Positions 9,673 through 19,026 of a stretch of DNA of 64,000 bases are shown piece after piece. Each line of letters begins with the position of its first letter. Within the stretch, counting starts at the first letter, position 1. The notes under the pieces were generated by a model. The model was not told where the DNA came from, made no database searches, and saw nothing but the letters and a program-made list of their open reading frames with translations. A program made the translations under genes and the position numbers. The stretch comes from Candidatus Geothermarchaeum rappei (GTDB lineage Archaea; Thermoproteota; Nitrososphaeria; Geothermarchaeales; JDFR-13), in the NCBI GenBank assembly GCA_002011085.2, contig MTMB02000001.1:721007-785006 (forward strand), in the 5' to 3' direction.

Positions 9673-11061
9673 TCAGAATATCCCTAGGGCAATTATGCTA
9701 TTTACATTTGTACCTGATGGGCCAGTCTCGATCACGGCGTTAATCTCCTTTAAGAAGGTGTATGAATCATTATTCAAGAGATATGCTTTAGGGTCTCTTC
9801 CATCTCTTATTGCCATGGAAATATCCTTACCCGATATGATACCACCAGCGGCAGGTGAGTTACCATCTATGCCATCCGTGCCAACAGCGGCAATGATAAT
9901 GTCATCATGTCCGATTATAGATAATCCAGCCGAAAGGACGAGTTCCTGATTAGGGCCCCCGATTCCATTGCCCCTCACCGTTACAGTCGTCTCTCCACCG
10001 GCAAATAGGATTATTGGCTTCTTAAAAGGCCTGTTAAAATTCTTTATCTCGAGACCGATGCCTGCTAGAATCTTCCCAGCCTCCCTCGCCTCACCCTCTA
10101 TAAACGAGGATAGGATCCTAGCCTTATACCCATATTCACTGGCTCTATTCACTGCTTTCCTAAGTGCCTGTTCATTATTGCCGATCACGATATTCGTAAT
10201 CCTGTCAAATATCTTGTCACCAGGCTTCGGTGTTTCCTCCAGTTTCCCCGAAATCCCGGCCTTTAACACATTCAAGATACTCTCAGATACTTTATCTAGG
10301 AGGCCGTATTTACGTAGGGCATTATATGCATCCATATATGTAGATGGGTCTGGAGTAGTTGGTCCTGACGCAATTACATCTAGCCGATCTCCCACTACGT
10401 CCGATATGATTAGGGAGACTGCGCTAGCTGGATAAATATATCTAGCAAGGTTTCCACCTTTTACCTTAGAAAGATGTTTACGAACCGTGTTCAACTCATC
10501 TATCGTAGCCCCAGCCTTCATAAGTAATTCCGTTACATTTGCCAAGTCTACTAGAGGAACCTCGTCTCTAGGATATGTTAAGAGAGCGGAGCCTCCTCCA
10601 GATATCAATATGATTATAAGGTCGTCTCTACCGGCTTTGGACAATATCTCTATGAGGGCTTTAGATGCCTTTATATTATCTTCGGTTGGTAGAGGATGGT
10701 CACCCTCATACACTGAAAACCCTCCGAGATCATTATATGCCATTCCTTGGCCTCTGGGAACCAAGATCAGTCCATCAGTTATATATCCATCTAAAACCTC
10801 TTTTATACCAGTAGCCATATATCCCGAGGCCTTTCCAAACCCAACCACATATATGTTCGAGAATTCTCTTAAGTCAATAACATGTTCTCCAGATATCTTT
10901 AGAAGGGAGCCCTTGAGTCTCAAACTCGATTTAACTAGCTTTGCGGGATTCATATCCTCGATCGTCTGGATGAGGATTTGAATAATGTCCTTCTTCATGT
11001 CTTCTATTGATCTAGATGATCCATACATGGGGGACAACCTTCTAAACAGACTAGAAAACAA
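9673..11061 (-). CDS. Glycerate 2-kinase (MOFRL family)
   Basis: Phosphorylates D-glycerate at position 2, feeding glycolysis; in archaea it serves the semi-phosphorylative or non-phosphorylative Entner-Doudoroff route and serine/glycerate catabolism. The GckA fold is clear: the glycine-rich SGGGSALLTYPRD segment, ELNTVRKHLSKVKGGNLAR, and the C-terminal MOFRL domain with AVGTDGIDGNSPAAGG. The longest form (TTG at 11061) has 462 residues, slightly more than usual; ATG codons at 11028 and 10998 give 451 and 441 residues, and the family begins close to the latter. The sequence does not decide between them. It is divergent from pantoate kinase across about 63 bases. Confidence 0.9.
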   Translation of the reverse strand: MFSSLFRRLSPMYGSSRSIEDMKKDIIQILIQTIEDMNPAKLVKSSLRLKGSLLKISGEHVIDLREFSNIYVVGFGKASGYMATGIKEVLDGYITDGLILVPRGQGMAYNDLGGFSVYEGDHPLPTEDNIKASKALIEILSKAGRDDLIIILISGGGSALLTYPRDEVPLVDLANVTELLMKAGATIDELNTVRKHLSKVKGGNLARYIYPASAVSLIISDVVGDRLDVIASGPTTPDPSTYMDAYNALRKYGLLDKVSESILNVLKAGISGKLEETPKPGDKIFDRITNIVIGNNEQALRKAVNRASEYGYKARILSSFIEGEAREAGKILAGIGLEIKNFNRPFKKPIILFAGGETTVTVRGNGIGGPNQELVLSAGLSIIGHDDIIIAAVGTDGIDGNSPAAGGIISGKDISMAIRDGRDPKAYLLNNDSYTFLKEINAVIETGPSGTNVNSIIALGIF

Positions 11062-11084
11062 TGGTCTCTTATTTTATCCACTTA

Positions 11085-11098
11085 CATTAATATTTAGA
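11085..11098. promoter_or_regulatory. Divergent promoter region between glycerate kinase and pantoate kinase
   Basis: The AT-rich block CATTAATATTTAGAG reads as a TATA-like element on both strands. On the plus strand it lies about 30 bases before the pantoate kinase ATG, implying a nearly leaderless transcript. On the minus strand it predicts a start close to the TTG at 11061. One element may serve both genes. Confidence 0.3.
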
Positions 11099-11124
11099 GG
11101 GCATTTAAAATTATAATTTAGGCT

Positions 11125-12000
11125 ATGAAACAGGATGCTGAGGTTGAGGTGCCGGGGCACATATCTGGATTTTGGTATGTGTATAAGAGAGAGGATCCCT
11201 TACATACTGGTACGGTTGGAGCTGGGTTAGTTATTGAACCAGGTCTCATAGTATCTAGTAACCCGGGTTACAATGAGAAACTCATGTTTAATGGCAGGGT
11301 AATAAGTGTAAATACCCTCGAGTCGGCATATATCAACGCGGGGATAGAGGGTGTCCCGATAAAAGTATCCAGTCCATTTGAATTGGGTAGGGGGTATGGA
11401 GCTAGTGCAGCCATTGCTTTGGGAGGCCTGTACATATCCTTTAGGGAGAAGGGTATATTAAAAAGCTGGTTGGAGATAGGTAGATACGCCCATCAAGCTG
11501 AAGTTGAGAACGTGACTGGTTATGGTGATGTCATTGCAGAAATATATGGAGGGGGGCTTGAGCTACGTATTGAGCCGGGAGCCCCGGGCATAGGTGTTGT
11601 AGATAGAGTGCCGGTTTCCTCTGATATAAATGTACTGACGGTGGGGCTAGATAGGTATACTACACTTGATATGTTTAAGAGATATGGGGATAAAATAAGG
11701 GAAAGCGGGATTAAGGTGTATAAGGAGTTTATCAAAGCGCCGTCTATCGAGTCATTCCTACATTTATCTCATAGGTTTAGTATGGAGACCGGTATGTTGA
11801 CGAAGGAGATGGATACAAGGCTAAAAGAGTTATTGGGTGGTTATATCAGGCAGGGGCGGGTCCTTGGATACTTTGTTAAGAAGGGGCTTTTAGTAGTAGT
11901 GTCTGAGGGTAACGCCTCTGCAGAGGTGTATAGAGCCATATCGACATTGGGTACTCCAAAAGTATTCAGGCTTAATTTTAGTGGATGTAGGGTTATATAA
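11125..12000 (+). CDS. Pantoate kinase (archaeal CoA biosynthesis)
   Basis: GHMP-superfamily kinase of 291 residues that converts pantoate to 4-phosphopantoate, the first step of the archaea-specific branch of CoA synthesis. The N-terminus [15 protein letters not shown] is characteristic of PoK, and the GHMP nucleotide loop is [17 protein letters not shown], at about residues 88-104. It is followed 14 bases later by phosphopantothenate synthetase, the next enzyme. The pair replaces bacterial PanC and PanK and is diagnostic of an archaeal genome. Family recognition is confident because of the motif and the neighbour. Confidence 0.93.
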   Translation: MKQDAEVEVPGHISGFWYVYKREDPLHTGTVGAGLVIEPGLIVSSNPGYNEKLMFNGRVISVNTLESAYINAGIEGVPIKVSSPFELGRGYGASAAIALGGLYISFREKGILKSWLEIGRYAHQAEVENVTGYGDVIAEIYGGGLELRIEPGAPGIGVVDRVPVSSDINVLTVGLDRYTTLDMFKRYGDKIRESGIKVYKEFIKAPSIESFLHLSHRFSMETGMLTKEMDTRLKELLGGYIRQGRVLGYFVKKGLLVVVSEGNASAEVYRAISTLGTPKVFRLNFSGCRVI

Positions 12001-12014
12001 TTATATGTGGTAAA

Positions 12015-12803
12015 ATGAAGAGGGATATAGAGATTCCGGAGACACACCCAAGGTACAAGTCCCTCCTTTATAGAGAAAAGATAGTTGAGGGAGTCGAAAG
12101 AAATATAGCGGTGCCTCAGGGTCTTATAGCCCATGGAAGAGGCGAGTGTTTCGACTATCTTATTGGTGAGGAAACGATTCCACCTGCCATGGATGCGATC
12201 AAAGCAGCTGTAGCCGCTCTCCTACTGGCGAAGCACCCAGTTTTATCTGTAAACGGGAATGTAGCAGCATTAACTCCAGGTGAAGTAGTTCGTCTAGCGC
12301 GGGAGGTAGGTGCAAAGATCGAGGTGAACCTCTTTTATAGGAGGAGAGATAGGGAAGAAGCAATTAAAGAAGAGCTTATCAAGCATGGGGCTGACGAAGT
12401 CCTGGGTGTAGGTGAGGATGCCGATACTAGGATACCAGAGTTGGGGAGTGAGAGGAGGCGGGTGAGTAGCAGAGGTATATTTATAGCAGATGTAGTGTTT
12501 GTCCCCCTTGAGGATGGAGATAGGACAGAGGCTTTGAGGAAAATGGGTAAGACAGTAATAACAGTGGATCTTAATCCTCTATCTAGAACAGCGAGATACG
12601 CTAATATAACTATAGTGGATAATATTGTGAGGGCTCTTCCAAAGATGATCGAGGTAGCTAAGGAGATGAAGAACAAGAGCAGGGAAGAGCTGGAGAAAAT
12701 ACTAGATGACTATGATAATGAAGAGACCCTGAAAAAAGTATTGAGATATATGATTGAGAGGCTTGGTAACCTAGCTGAGGCTGGAGTAACAGAGAGCCTA
12801 TAG
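12015..12803 (+). CDS. 4-phosphopantoate--beta-alanine ligase (phosphopantothenate synthetase)
   Basis: ATP-dependent ligase (COG1701, PPS) that joins 4-phosphopantoate and beta-alanine to make 4'-phosphopantothenate. The 262-residue product has the family N-terminus [16 protein letters not shown], then [17 protein letters not shown] and a Rossmann-like core with [11 protein letters not shown] and [11 protein letters not shown]. It is cotranscribed with pantoate kinase. Its last six bases overlap the end of the convergent panB gene, an unusually tight tail-to-tail arrangement. Beta-alanine supply (aspartate decarboxylase) is not encoded in this window. Confidence 0.93.
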   Translation: MKRDIEIPETHPRYKSLLYREKIVEGVERNIAVPQGLIAHGRGECFDYLIGEETIPPAMDAIKAAVAALLLAKHPVLSVNGNVAALTPGEVVRLAREVGAKIEVNLFYRRRDREEAIKEELIKHGADEVLGVGEDADTRIPELGSERRRVSSRGIFIADVVFVPLEDGDRTEALRKMGKTVITVDLNPLSRTARYANITIVDNIVRALPKMIEVAKEMKNKSREELEKILDDYDNEETLKKVLRYMIERLGNLAEAGVTESL

Positions 12804-13646
12804 GCCTCTCTCCCTCAGGGCCTTCAAGAACTTCTTATACTCCTCCTTATCCATATACCTAGTATGCTCCTTAGCTGGGAATTTCCCGCTCCTCACTTCA
12901 TCCCTATAACTGGCAACAGCTTCCTTTATTACGCCAGCTACGTCAGCATACTTCTTGGCGAAGGAGGGTATAAACGGCGACAAACCAATTATATCATTGA
13001 TAACGATTATCTGGCCATCGCAGTCCCCGCCACATCCTATGCATATAGTGGGGATATCCAGTCTCTTAGTGATTTCCTCAGCTACTTCAGCGGTTGTAAA
13101 CTCAATTACAATTGAGAATACCCCTGCCTCCTGAAGCATCATCGCCTCCTCAACAAGCCTTATAGCATATTCATATTCTTTGCCCATAAGCCTGTATCCA
13201 CCGAATTGGAGGACACGCTGTGGAGTAAGCCCAATATGACCCATTACAGGGATACCTGCCTTGATTATCGCCTCCACTTTGTCTATGACTTCAAATCCAC
13301 CTTCTATCTTAACTGCGTCAGCCCCAGCTTTAATAAATCTACCTGCGTTCTCCACAGCCTTCTCCTTACTCACTTGATAGCTCATGAACGGCATATCACC
13401 TACAATTAGGGCCCTTGGCTTCGCCCTAGCAACAGCCCTAGTATGATGCAGCATCTCCTCCATTGAGACAGGCAGAGTGTTTTCATAGCCTAGCAACACC
13501 ATCCCAACAGAGTCGCCGACAAGTATGCCATCTACTCCAATGGAGTCAACTATCTTTGCAGTCATGTAGTCATATGCAGTTATCATGACTATCTTCTCAT
13601 TCTCAGACTTCTTTTTCCAGAAATCCCTAATTGTTACCCTCCTCAT
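12798..13646 (-). CDS. panB: 3-methyl-2-oxobutanoate hydroxymethyltransferase
   Basis: Ketopantoate hydroxymethyltransferase, 282 residues, adds a hydroxymethyl group from methylene-tetrahydropterin to 2-oxoisovalerate. All catalytic positions of the E. coli enzyme are present: the metal/substrate loop [15 protein letters not shown], the lysine in [15 protein letters not shown], the QFGGYRLMG loop, and the general-base glutamate in IVIEFTT. This is the canonical copy; a divergent paralogue lies at 22830. The ATG overlaps the stop of panE (ATGA), so the order panE-panB is translationally coupled, possibly together with coaBC upstream. Confidence 0.95.
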   Translation of the reverse strand: MRRVTIRDFWKKKSENEKIVMITAYDYMTAKIVDSIGVDGILVGDSVGMVLLGYENTLPVSMEEMLHHTRAVARAKPRALIVGDMPFMSYQVSKEKAVENAGRFIKAGADAVKIEGGFEVIDKVEAIIKAGIPVMGHIGLTPQRVLQFGGYRLMGKEYEYAIRLVEEAMMLQEAGVFSIVIEFTTAEVAEEITKRLDIPTICIGCGGDCDGQIIVINDIIGLSPFIPSFAKKYADVAGVIKEAVASYRDEVRSGKFPAKEHTRYMDKEEYKKFLKALRERGL

Positions 13647-14557
13647 TCCCCTGCTAACCCCTTAATAATAAATATAAGGGCCTCATTAATAGGAGTTGGC
13701 ACCCCATGTAAACGCCCATATTCAACAATCGCGCCATTTATATAATCTATTTCAGTGCGTCTACCACTAACTATATCTTGGAGCATAGAGGATTTATTGC
13801 CCGCCGTTAACCTAACAACATTAAATAATTCATCCATGGGATTCCTGGGGAGCCTAACACCCTGTTTATTAACAACCTCCATCCCCTCATTGACAACCGA
13901 GGTAGCTAAGTGATTAGCATATTTATTCTCCAGGAGGATCCTATTCTCTCCCTGAAATATAGCGGTTATCGGCCCTATAGCCGCGTTGACAAGAACCTTA
14001 AGCCATCTAAACCCATCTATATCATCCACAACCTCTACATTGAGGCCCCCTCTATTCAGGAGACTCCTTACTTCATCTAGAAGGGGGCTGGTCTCCCTCG
14101 TCCTCTGACCTAGATAGATATTACCAGTTCCCCTGAGTTCGGAGGTGGCAATATCTATTCTAGTCGCTCCATAAGTGATTATGCCGGCTATCGAACGCGC
14201 CTCACCAATTAGGCGTTCAGACTGTTCAAGGAGACCAATACCATTCTGCATACTAATAGCCACTCCCCCATCACTAAGGATCCTAGCCGCCTCCATTATA
14301 GCGTCTTTAAAGTCATATGCCTTTGTAGTGATGAACACAATATCATATGACTTACTCTTTTCAGCGGTCACAAATGATAGCTTATGAGATAGTGGAAAGA
14401 CATTAAAGCCTATTTTAAACTTGGGGCCACCGCTTTTCTCTACTAGGAGCCTGCGGAAACGTTCTCTATATATCAGAGTAGCCTTTATGCCCGCTCTCTC
14501 CAAGGCATAAGCAATGAATAATCCTATTGCCCCAGGCCCGATGATAGCGATGTTCAT
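13643..14557 (-). CDS. panE: 2-dehydropantoate 2-reductase
   Basis: NAD(P)H-dependent reductase that converts ketopantoate to pantoate, 304 residues. The N-terminal Rossmann motif IIGPGAIGLFIAYALERAG is at residues 4-22. The ITTKAYD segment carries the conserved catalytic lysine, and the C-terminal helical domain has the GFRWLKVLVNAAIGPITA region and the SSMLQDIVSGRRTEIDYING block typical of ApbA/PanE. It sits between coaBC (40 bases upstream) and panB (4-base overlap), supporting a single pantothenate/CoA operon. In archaea KPR is a known point of CoA feedback control; whether this copy is regulated cannot be read from sequence. Confidence 0.95.
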   Translation of the reverse strand: MNIAIIGPGAIGLFIAYALERAGIKATLIYRERFRRLLVEKSGGPKFKIGFNVFPLSHKLSFVTAEKSKSYDIVFITTKAYDFKDAIMEAARILSDGGVAISMQNGIGLLEQSERLIGEARSIAGIITYGATRIDIATSELRGTGNIYLGQRTRETSPLLDEVRSLLNRGGLNVEVVDDIDGFRWLKVLVNAAIGPITAIFQGENRILLENKYANHLATSVVNEGMEVVNKQGVRLPRNPMDELFNVVRLTAGNKSSMLQDIVSGRRTEIDYINGAIVEYGRLHGVPTPINEALIFIIKGLAGE

Positions 14558-14597
14558 GGCATTTAGACACCTAAACTTATCTCACGACATCCCGCGT

Positions 14598-15836
14598 TTA
14601 CCTGGACTTTAGGTTCTTCCTAACAATGTCCAAGATCTTCGAGGCAATCAACTTCTTACTCGTAATAGGAATATGCTCTACAAGACCATTGGAGTCGACT
14701 ATAAATACTTCATTACTCTCCTCAGCGAAACCTACACCGGGCCTACATACGTCATTAGCCACCACCAGTTCAAAACCACGTTCACCTGCATATTTCACAG
14801 CCTTTTTAATTATTTCCTCGTCGCCTAATCCACATACGGCTTTGAACGCGACAACAAAGATATCCTTATTTTTCTTCTTAACAGCCTCCACTATCTTGGG
14901 CGTCGACACGAACTCGATCTCAAGCCTCCTCTTCTTCCTAGAATCTATCTTGGACTTGATCTCCTTAGCCGGTTTATAATCCACTGGGGCAGCTGCTGAA
15001 ATAAACACATCATATTCTCCCCCCTCAACCTCATCAAGAACCATTTTATGCATCTCCTCTGTGGTCTCAACCCTTATCCTCTTTATCCCTGAGGGCACGT
15101 CAATATCCGTGTTCCCAATTACCAGTGTTACATCCCCGCCCCGGAGATACGCCTCTCTCGCTAAATAGACGCCCATTTTACCCGAGCTCTTATTGGTCAG
15201 TATCCTCACCCTATCAATATACTCCAATGTAGGGCCAGCGGTAATCAGGAACTTACGGCCCTTCAGATCCTTAATATACAACATATCCATTACTTCAAAC
15301 ACTATGTCCTCTATCTCAGGGAACTTTGCCTTAGCCTCCTCCCTCCTAGGAGGCATTATCCTCACACCGATCTTCCTCAGCCTCTCAAGAGCCTCCATAA
15401 GAATCGGGTTTTCATACATAGGCTCATGCATGGCAGGTACCATGAGGACAGGGACGCCCACTCCCAAAGCCACTGTCAACGTAAGGGTAACAGGCGTGTC
15501 TGAAATCCCTTGGGCAACCTTAGCTATCGTATTGGCAGTTGCGGGGGCGACGAGAATCAGGTCAACCTCCTCAGCCAAGAAAATATGCTCCACTTTACCC
15601 GTGATCTCGGTCACAACAGGATTTCCCGTAGCCCATTCAAATGCATATGGATGGACAATTAACTGTGAATCTCTGCTCATAACGACGTATACGTCTGCCC
15701 CGTGTCTGATTAGTTCCCTAGCTAGATCGATAGCCCTATATGCTGATACGCTACCAGTCACACACAATGTAATCTTCTTACCGAGCAACTCACTTCCCTT
15801 TGAGGCTTTTATAACATTTTTTTCGGAATAGCTCAT
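14598..15836 (-). CDS. coaBC: Bifunctional phosphopantothenoylcysteine decarboxylase/phosphopantothenate--cysteine ligase
   Basis: Fusion enzyme of 412 residues that makes 4'-phosphopantothenoylcysteine and then decarboxylates it to 4'-phosphopantetheine. The N-terminal FMN-binding CoaC half (about residues 21-190) has CVTGSVSAYRAIDLAREL, the catalytic-histidine region IVHPYAFEW and PAMHEPMYENP, the counterpart of the PxMNxxM motif. The C-terminal CoaB half begins at ITAGPTLEYIDRVR, with LTNKSSGKMG and SAAAPVDYKPAKEIKSKI. It is the first gene of the minus-strand CoA run. With PoK, PPS, PanB and PanE it covers the pathway from 2-oxoisovalerate to phosphopantetheine; the last two steps are not in the window. 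Confidence 0.95.
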   Translation of the reverse strand: MSYSEKNVIKASKGSELLGKKITLCVTGSVSAYRAIDLARELIRHGADVYVVMSRDSQLIVHPYAFEWATGNPVVTEITGKVEHIFLAEEVDLILVAPATANTIAKVAQGISDTPVTLTLTVALGVGVPVLMVPAMHEPMYENPILMEALERLRKIGVRIMPPRREEAKAKFPEIEDIVFEVMDMLYIKDLKGRKFLITAGPTLEYIDRVRILTNKSSGKMGVYLAREAYLRGGDVTLVIGNTDIDVPSGIKRIRVETTEEMHKMVLDEVEGGEYDVFISAAAPVDYKPAKEIKSKIDSRKKRRLEIEFVSTPKIVEAVKKKNKDIFVVAFKAVCGLGDEEIIKKAVKYAGERGFELVVANDVCRPGVGFAEESNEVFIVDSNGLVEHIPITSKKLIASKILDIVRKNLKSR

Positions 15837-15904
15837 TTCAAAGTAATTAATCGGGCTAAGGAATAATTAAAAATTATTTATAATTTATATAAGGCAGTGA
15901 AGCG

Positions 15905-16528
15905 CTAGTCCTCTAAACCCCATTCTTTGAGACGTGTATATAAAGTAGTTCTAGATACACCCAATATCTTTGCGATAGTGCTCTTGGGAATACCCTTCTT
16001 AAGATAACGCTCGATCTCCTTCCTACTAATCCTCTTCTTAGGCCGGCCAATATGCTTCCCCATCTGCCTGGCTCTCCTCATACCTTCTTTGGTCCTCTCT
16101 ATCAGTAGGGCCCTCTCCCTCTCAGCTGCCCAGGCCAAGACCGTTAATACGAGGTCCCTTATACTTCTATCCAGGGTCTGTAGCCATGATTCTTTGCTGC
16201 TTACCGGTATTATAGGAGCGTATCTCTCAACTTTCCAAATCGCATCTAGACTTTCTCTCAACGTCCTACCTATTCGACTGACCTCATACACTAGTATGAC
16301 ATCGGGTTTTACAACGCCTTTTTCAAGGTCTTGAACGAGGCCTCCGAAGCCTTCTCTCCTCAATGGCGGGATAGATCCAGACACAGCTTCATCGATATAC
16401 TCCTTAACCACTTTATAATTATGTCTATGTGCATACTCCATAATGGCGAGACGCTGGTTCTCGATTGTCTGGTCGCTTGTCGACACACGGTAATAAGCTA
16501 CTGCGGAATAATCTGAGGACATCGCCAT
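15905..16528 (-). CDS. Serine recombinase (resolvase/invertase family)
   Basis: Small serine recombinase of about 207 residues. The N-terminal catalytic domain shows the nucleophile motif AYYRVSTSDQTIENQR, the arginine region YEVSRIGRTLRES and the long helix E-R-E-R-A-L-L-I-E-R-T-K-E-G-M-R-R-A-R. The C-terminus, after GRPKKRISRKEIERYL, is a helix-turn-helix (IPKSTIAKILGVSRTTLYTRL) like that of Hin/Gin and gamma-delta resolvase. Several starts compete (TTG 16531, ATG 16528, ATG 16522). No TnpB, transposase, terminal inverted repeat or target duplication is visible nearby, so it is either a domesticated or stranded recombinase, or its element has decayed. It separates the CoA cluster from the BMP transporter. 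Confidence 0.85.
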   Translation of the reverse strand: MAMSSDYSAVAYYRVSTSDQTIENQRLAIMEYAHRHNYKVVKEYIDEAVSGSIPPLRREGFGGLVQDLEKGVVKPDVILVYEVSRIGRTLRESLDAIWKVERYAPIIPVSSKESWLQTLDRSIRDLVLTVLAWAAERERALLIERTKEGMRRARQMGKHIGRPKKRISRKEIERYLKKGIPKSTIAKILGVSRTTLYTRLKEWGLED

Positions 16529-16601
16529 CAAATATAAGATGAAAACCTCTATATTGATGATGTAACTACTGTTTAGAAAGGGGATGTTACAATTTTAAAC
16601 A

Positions 16602-16994
16602 CTAGCCGGGAACCGTTATCTTTTCTTCGAAGATTATTCTCTGTGTCGGCTTGTGCATTATTACAATTTTATAGACTCCCGGTGGGAGGTTACTTGCAAG
16701 AACGATTTGAGAACCCGATTTTAATGCCTCTGAAGAAGATGTCCAGATCAGTGGGGGATTACCGTGTATATTATACACTATATACTGCCAGTCCATCCTC
16801 GGGATATCTCCATCAACAACTCTAATGACGATATTCCTACCTTCTACATACGCCTCTATCTCAACAGAGGGGGGCGTAGCTACTCCACTAAACTGGAGAT
16901 AAAGTAAACCTACTACAACCGTGAGGATGGATACAGTATATAATAGCTCCGACAAGCCTAGTCTGCCAAATAGTTTAAAAGGCTTTACACTCAA
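16602..16994 (-). CDS. Small membrane-anchored hypothetical protein of the BMP transporter operon
   Basis: I do not recognise this 130-residue protein. It has one N-terminal membrane helix at about residues 15-35 (LLYTVSILTVVVGLLYLQF) and an outside domain of about 95 residues rich in beta-type sequence, including VEIEAYVEGRNIVIRVVDG and LPPGVYKIVIMH, which resembles an immunoglobulin-like or carbohydrate-binding sandwich. It starts at a TTG immediately after the stop codon of the upstream permease gene; the strong ribosome site TAGGAGGGAGGAG lies in the last codons of that gene. This makes it the last gene of the BMP transporter operon, possibly an accessory or ligand-handling subunit. That role is inference only. 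Confidence 0.65.
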   Translation of the reverse strand: MSVKPFKLFGRLGLSELLYTVSILTVVVGLLYLQFSGVATPPSVEIEAYVEGRNIVIRVVDGDIPRMDWQYIVYNIHGNPPLIWTSSSEALKSGSQIVLASNLPPGVYKIVIMHKPTQRIIFEEKITVPG

Positions 16995-17939
16995 CTACTC
17001 CTCCCTCCTATAGGGTTTTAAAAGAGCCGATGGATAAGTGATTCTCCTGGATACTGCTATCAAAGCGACTATTGTAAATATGTATGGTAGTGTAAAGAAT
17101 AGTTGATAAGGTATGTTGAAATACCCTAGGGCCTGTAGGGAGAGTTGGAACGCGTTTATACCACCGAATAGAAAAGCTCCTAATAGGATTCTCCTAGGAT
17201 CCCACATCCCGAAGACAACAAGGGCTATACATATCCAGCCTCGACCCTGCGTCATACCTGGTAAGAAGAGACTGGAGTATGCTGTCGATAGCCAAGCGCC
17301 TCCCCAGCCAATTAAGACACCCGCTATGAATAGACTCATATATCTAGTTCTGTAGACATCAATTCCCGCGGCATCAGCAGCACGAGGATTTTCCCCGACA
17401 GCCCTAATATTAAGGCCTATACTCGTTTTACTAAAGACAAACCATGATAGAGCAACTATTACGAGCGCGATATATGCAGGGAGAGGCTGTGAAAATAAGG
17501 GTCCTATTAACTGCATATCCGATAAACCAGGTATGTAGATAGGGGGAAATGGATTTATATGTGGAGGCACGCCGCCTGGCGTGGGGACACTCACCCTATA
17601 TAGGTAAAAACTTAGGCCTGAGCCTAATATCGTAATGCCTAATCCAGCTACATGCTGCTGAACTCCTAACGTTACTGATAGGAAGGCCATCACTAACCCG
17701 AATAATCCACTAACTAAACCGGCGATAACGAATGCAAGCCAGTAATTTCCAGTATAGTAGGATACTATGTATGCGGTTGATGCACCCATCAGCATCATAC
17801 CTTCTATACCTAGGTTTAAAATACCTGCTTTCTCTGAAAATGCCTCGCCGATTGTTCCAAATATAAGTGGCACAGCCTCCCTGAAGGCCAGTGCTATTAC
17901 ACTCGTCCAGAACGTGATAGCTAAGAACTCCTCCAGCAT
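16995..17939 (-). CDS. BMP-type ABC transporter permease (NupQ/YufQ-like)
   Basis: Second permease of a BMP-family (nucleoside-type) importer, 314 residues with about eight membrane segments. Recognisable blocks are FGTIGEAFSEKAGILNLGIEGMM, GVQQHVAGLGITILGSGLS and AVGENPRAADAAGID, all typical of the BPD_transp_2 proteins that pair with YufP. It overlaps the stop of the preceding permease gene by one base (TAATG). Related systems carry purine nucleosides or autoinducers; the substrate here is unknown. Confidence 0.9.
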   Translation of the reverse strand: MLEEFLAITFWTSVIALAFREAVPLIFGTIGEAFSEKAGILNLGIEGMMLMGASTAYIVSYYTGNYWLAFVIAGLVSGLFGLVMAFLSVTLGVQQHVAGLGITILGSGLSFYLYRVSVPTPGGVPPHINPFPPIYIPGLSDMQLIGPLFSQPLPAYIALVIVALSWFVFSKTSIGLNIRAVGENPRAADAAGIDVYRTRYMSLFIAGVLIGWGGAWLSTAYSSLFLPGMTQGRGWICIALVVFGMWDPRRILLGAFLFGGINAFQLSLQALGYFNIPYQLFFTLPYIFTIVALIAVSRRITYPSALLKPYRREE

Positions 17940-19015
17940 TACTTCTCTCCCTCCATAACCCTCTCAATCCTGTAGTCCTTCAGGAAAATCGCTATCAACA
18001 CGAATATTAGTATAAGCCCTTCTATAATCAAGGCAAGTGGATATGGTAAGCCAGTAGTCCTATGCATAGCCAACGTACCTGTCTCTATAGTGGACATGAA
18101 GAAAGCAGCTAATACGACGCCTACTGGGTGAAGTAGGCCGAGCATAGCTATTATTATCCCAGTATATCCATATCCATAGGAGATCCCCTCCCTCAGATGG
18201 AAATGTATCCCCATCAACTCTATAGCCCCAGCTATACCAGCTATCCCACCGCTGATAGTGGCTATTAATACCATGTTCCTAACGGTGTCTAGCCCCTGGA
18301 TATATGCCGCCCTAGGATTTATACCCATGAGCCTTATCTCAAAACCCCAGTAACTCTTCATGTATATTAGGAGGTATATTCCCGCTATGGATAATGCTAT
18401 CAAGACACCTGCATGAAGCCTGGTCCCTGGGAGGATCGTAGGTAGCTCTGCTGTCTCACTAATCGCCTGGGTCTCGGGCCAGGCGCTCACCGGGTTCCTC
18501 CAAGGGCCGTATATTATGGCTTGGACGATATAGAAGATTATCCAGTTCAGGAGAAGTGTCGTCACCACCTCGTCCACACCATACTTACTCTTTAGAATAG
18601 CTGGTACAAACGCTGCAAGCGAGCCTCCTAAAAACCCTGATACTATCATTAAGGGTATTATAACATATGGCGGGGCGCCATAGAAGGTTATGCCGAAGTA
18701 TGTGGCGAATAACGCGCCCATGTATAGCTGGCCTTCAGCCCCTATATTCCAGAAGCCGCCTAGGAAAGCGAGGGCCACGGCGACTCCACATAGTAATAGG
18801 GGAGTAAATCTTACAAACGTCTCGCTTAGAGCGAGTCTAGTTCCCCACGCCCCCCTGAATATCTGAAAATACGCTTCGAGTGGATTAACCCCGAGGGGTA
18901 GTATTAATATCGTAGCCATAATCATTGAGGAGATTACCGCCCCGATCATTAGAGCTATGATCTCATATGTTGTTAGGGGCGTTATCCTCCTCACTATTCT
19001 GTATCTTAACTTCAT
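17939..19015 (-). CDS. BMP-type ABC transporter permease (NupP/YufP-like)
   Basis: First permease of the BMP-type importer, 358 residues, BPD_transp_2 family. The segments GGFWNIGAEGQLYMGALFA and KYGVDEVVTTLLLNWI, and the LMGINPRAAYIQGLD loop, are the family hallmarks. It follows the ATPase gene after 11 bases and is directly followed by the second permease. It differs from its partner in a longer N-terminus and in the GAEGQ motif in place of GIEGM, as is usual for the P and Q subunits. Confidence 0.9.
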   Translation of the reverse strand: MKLRYRIVRRITPLTTYEIIALMIGAVISSMIMATILILPLGVNPLEAYFQIFRGAWGTRLALSETFVRFTPLLLCGVAVALAFLGGFWNIGAEGQLYMGALFATYFGITFYGAPPYVIIPLMIVSGFLGGSLAAFVPAILKSKYGVDEVVTTLLLNWIIFYIVQAIIYGPWRNPVSAWPETQAISETAELPTILPGTRLHAGVLIALSIAGIYLLIYMKSYWGFEIRLMGINPRAAYIQGLDTVRNMVLIATISGGIAGIAGAIELMGIHFHLREGISYGYGYTGIIIAMLGLLHPVGVVLAAFFMSTIETGTLAMHRTTGLPYPLALIIEGLILIFVLIAIFLKDYRIERVMEGEK

Positions 19016-19026
19016 TATTACTCCAC

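Noticed and set aside
9968..10981. Two plus-strand open frames (155 and 164 codons)
   Set aside because: Both mirror the glycerate kinase gene on the other strand and show shadow composition.
15193..15831. Plus-strand open frame of 212 codons
   Set aside because: Antisense to the CoaC half of coaBC, which has clear motifs. The antisense frame has the composition of a shadow frame.
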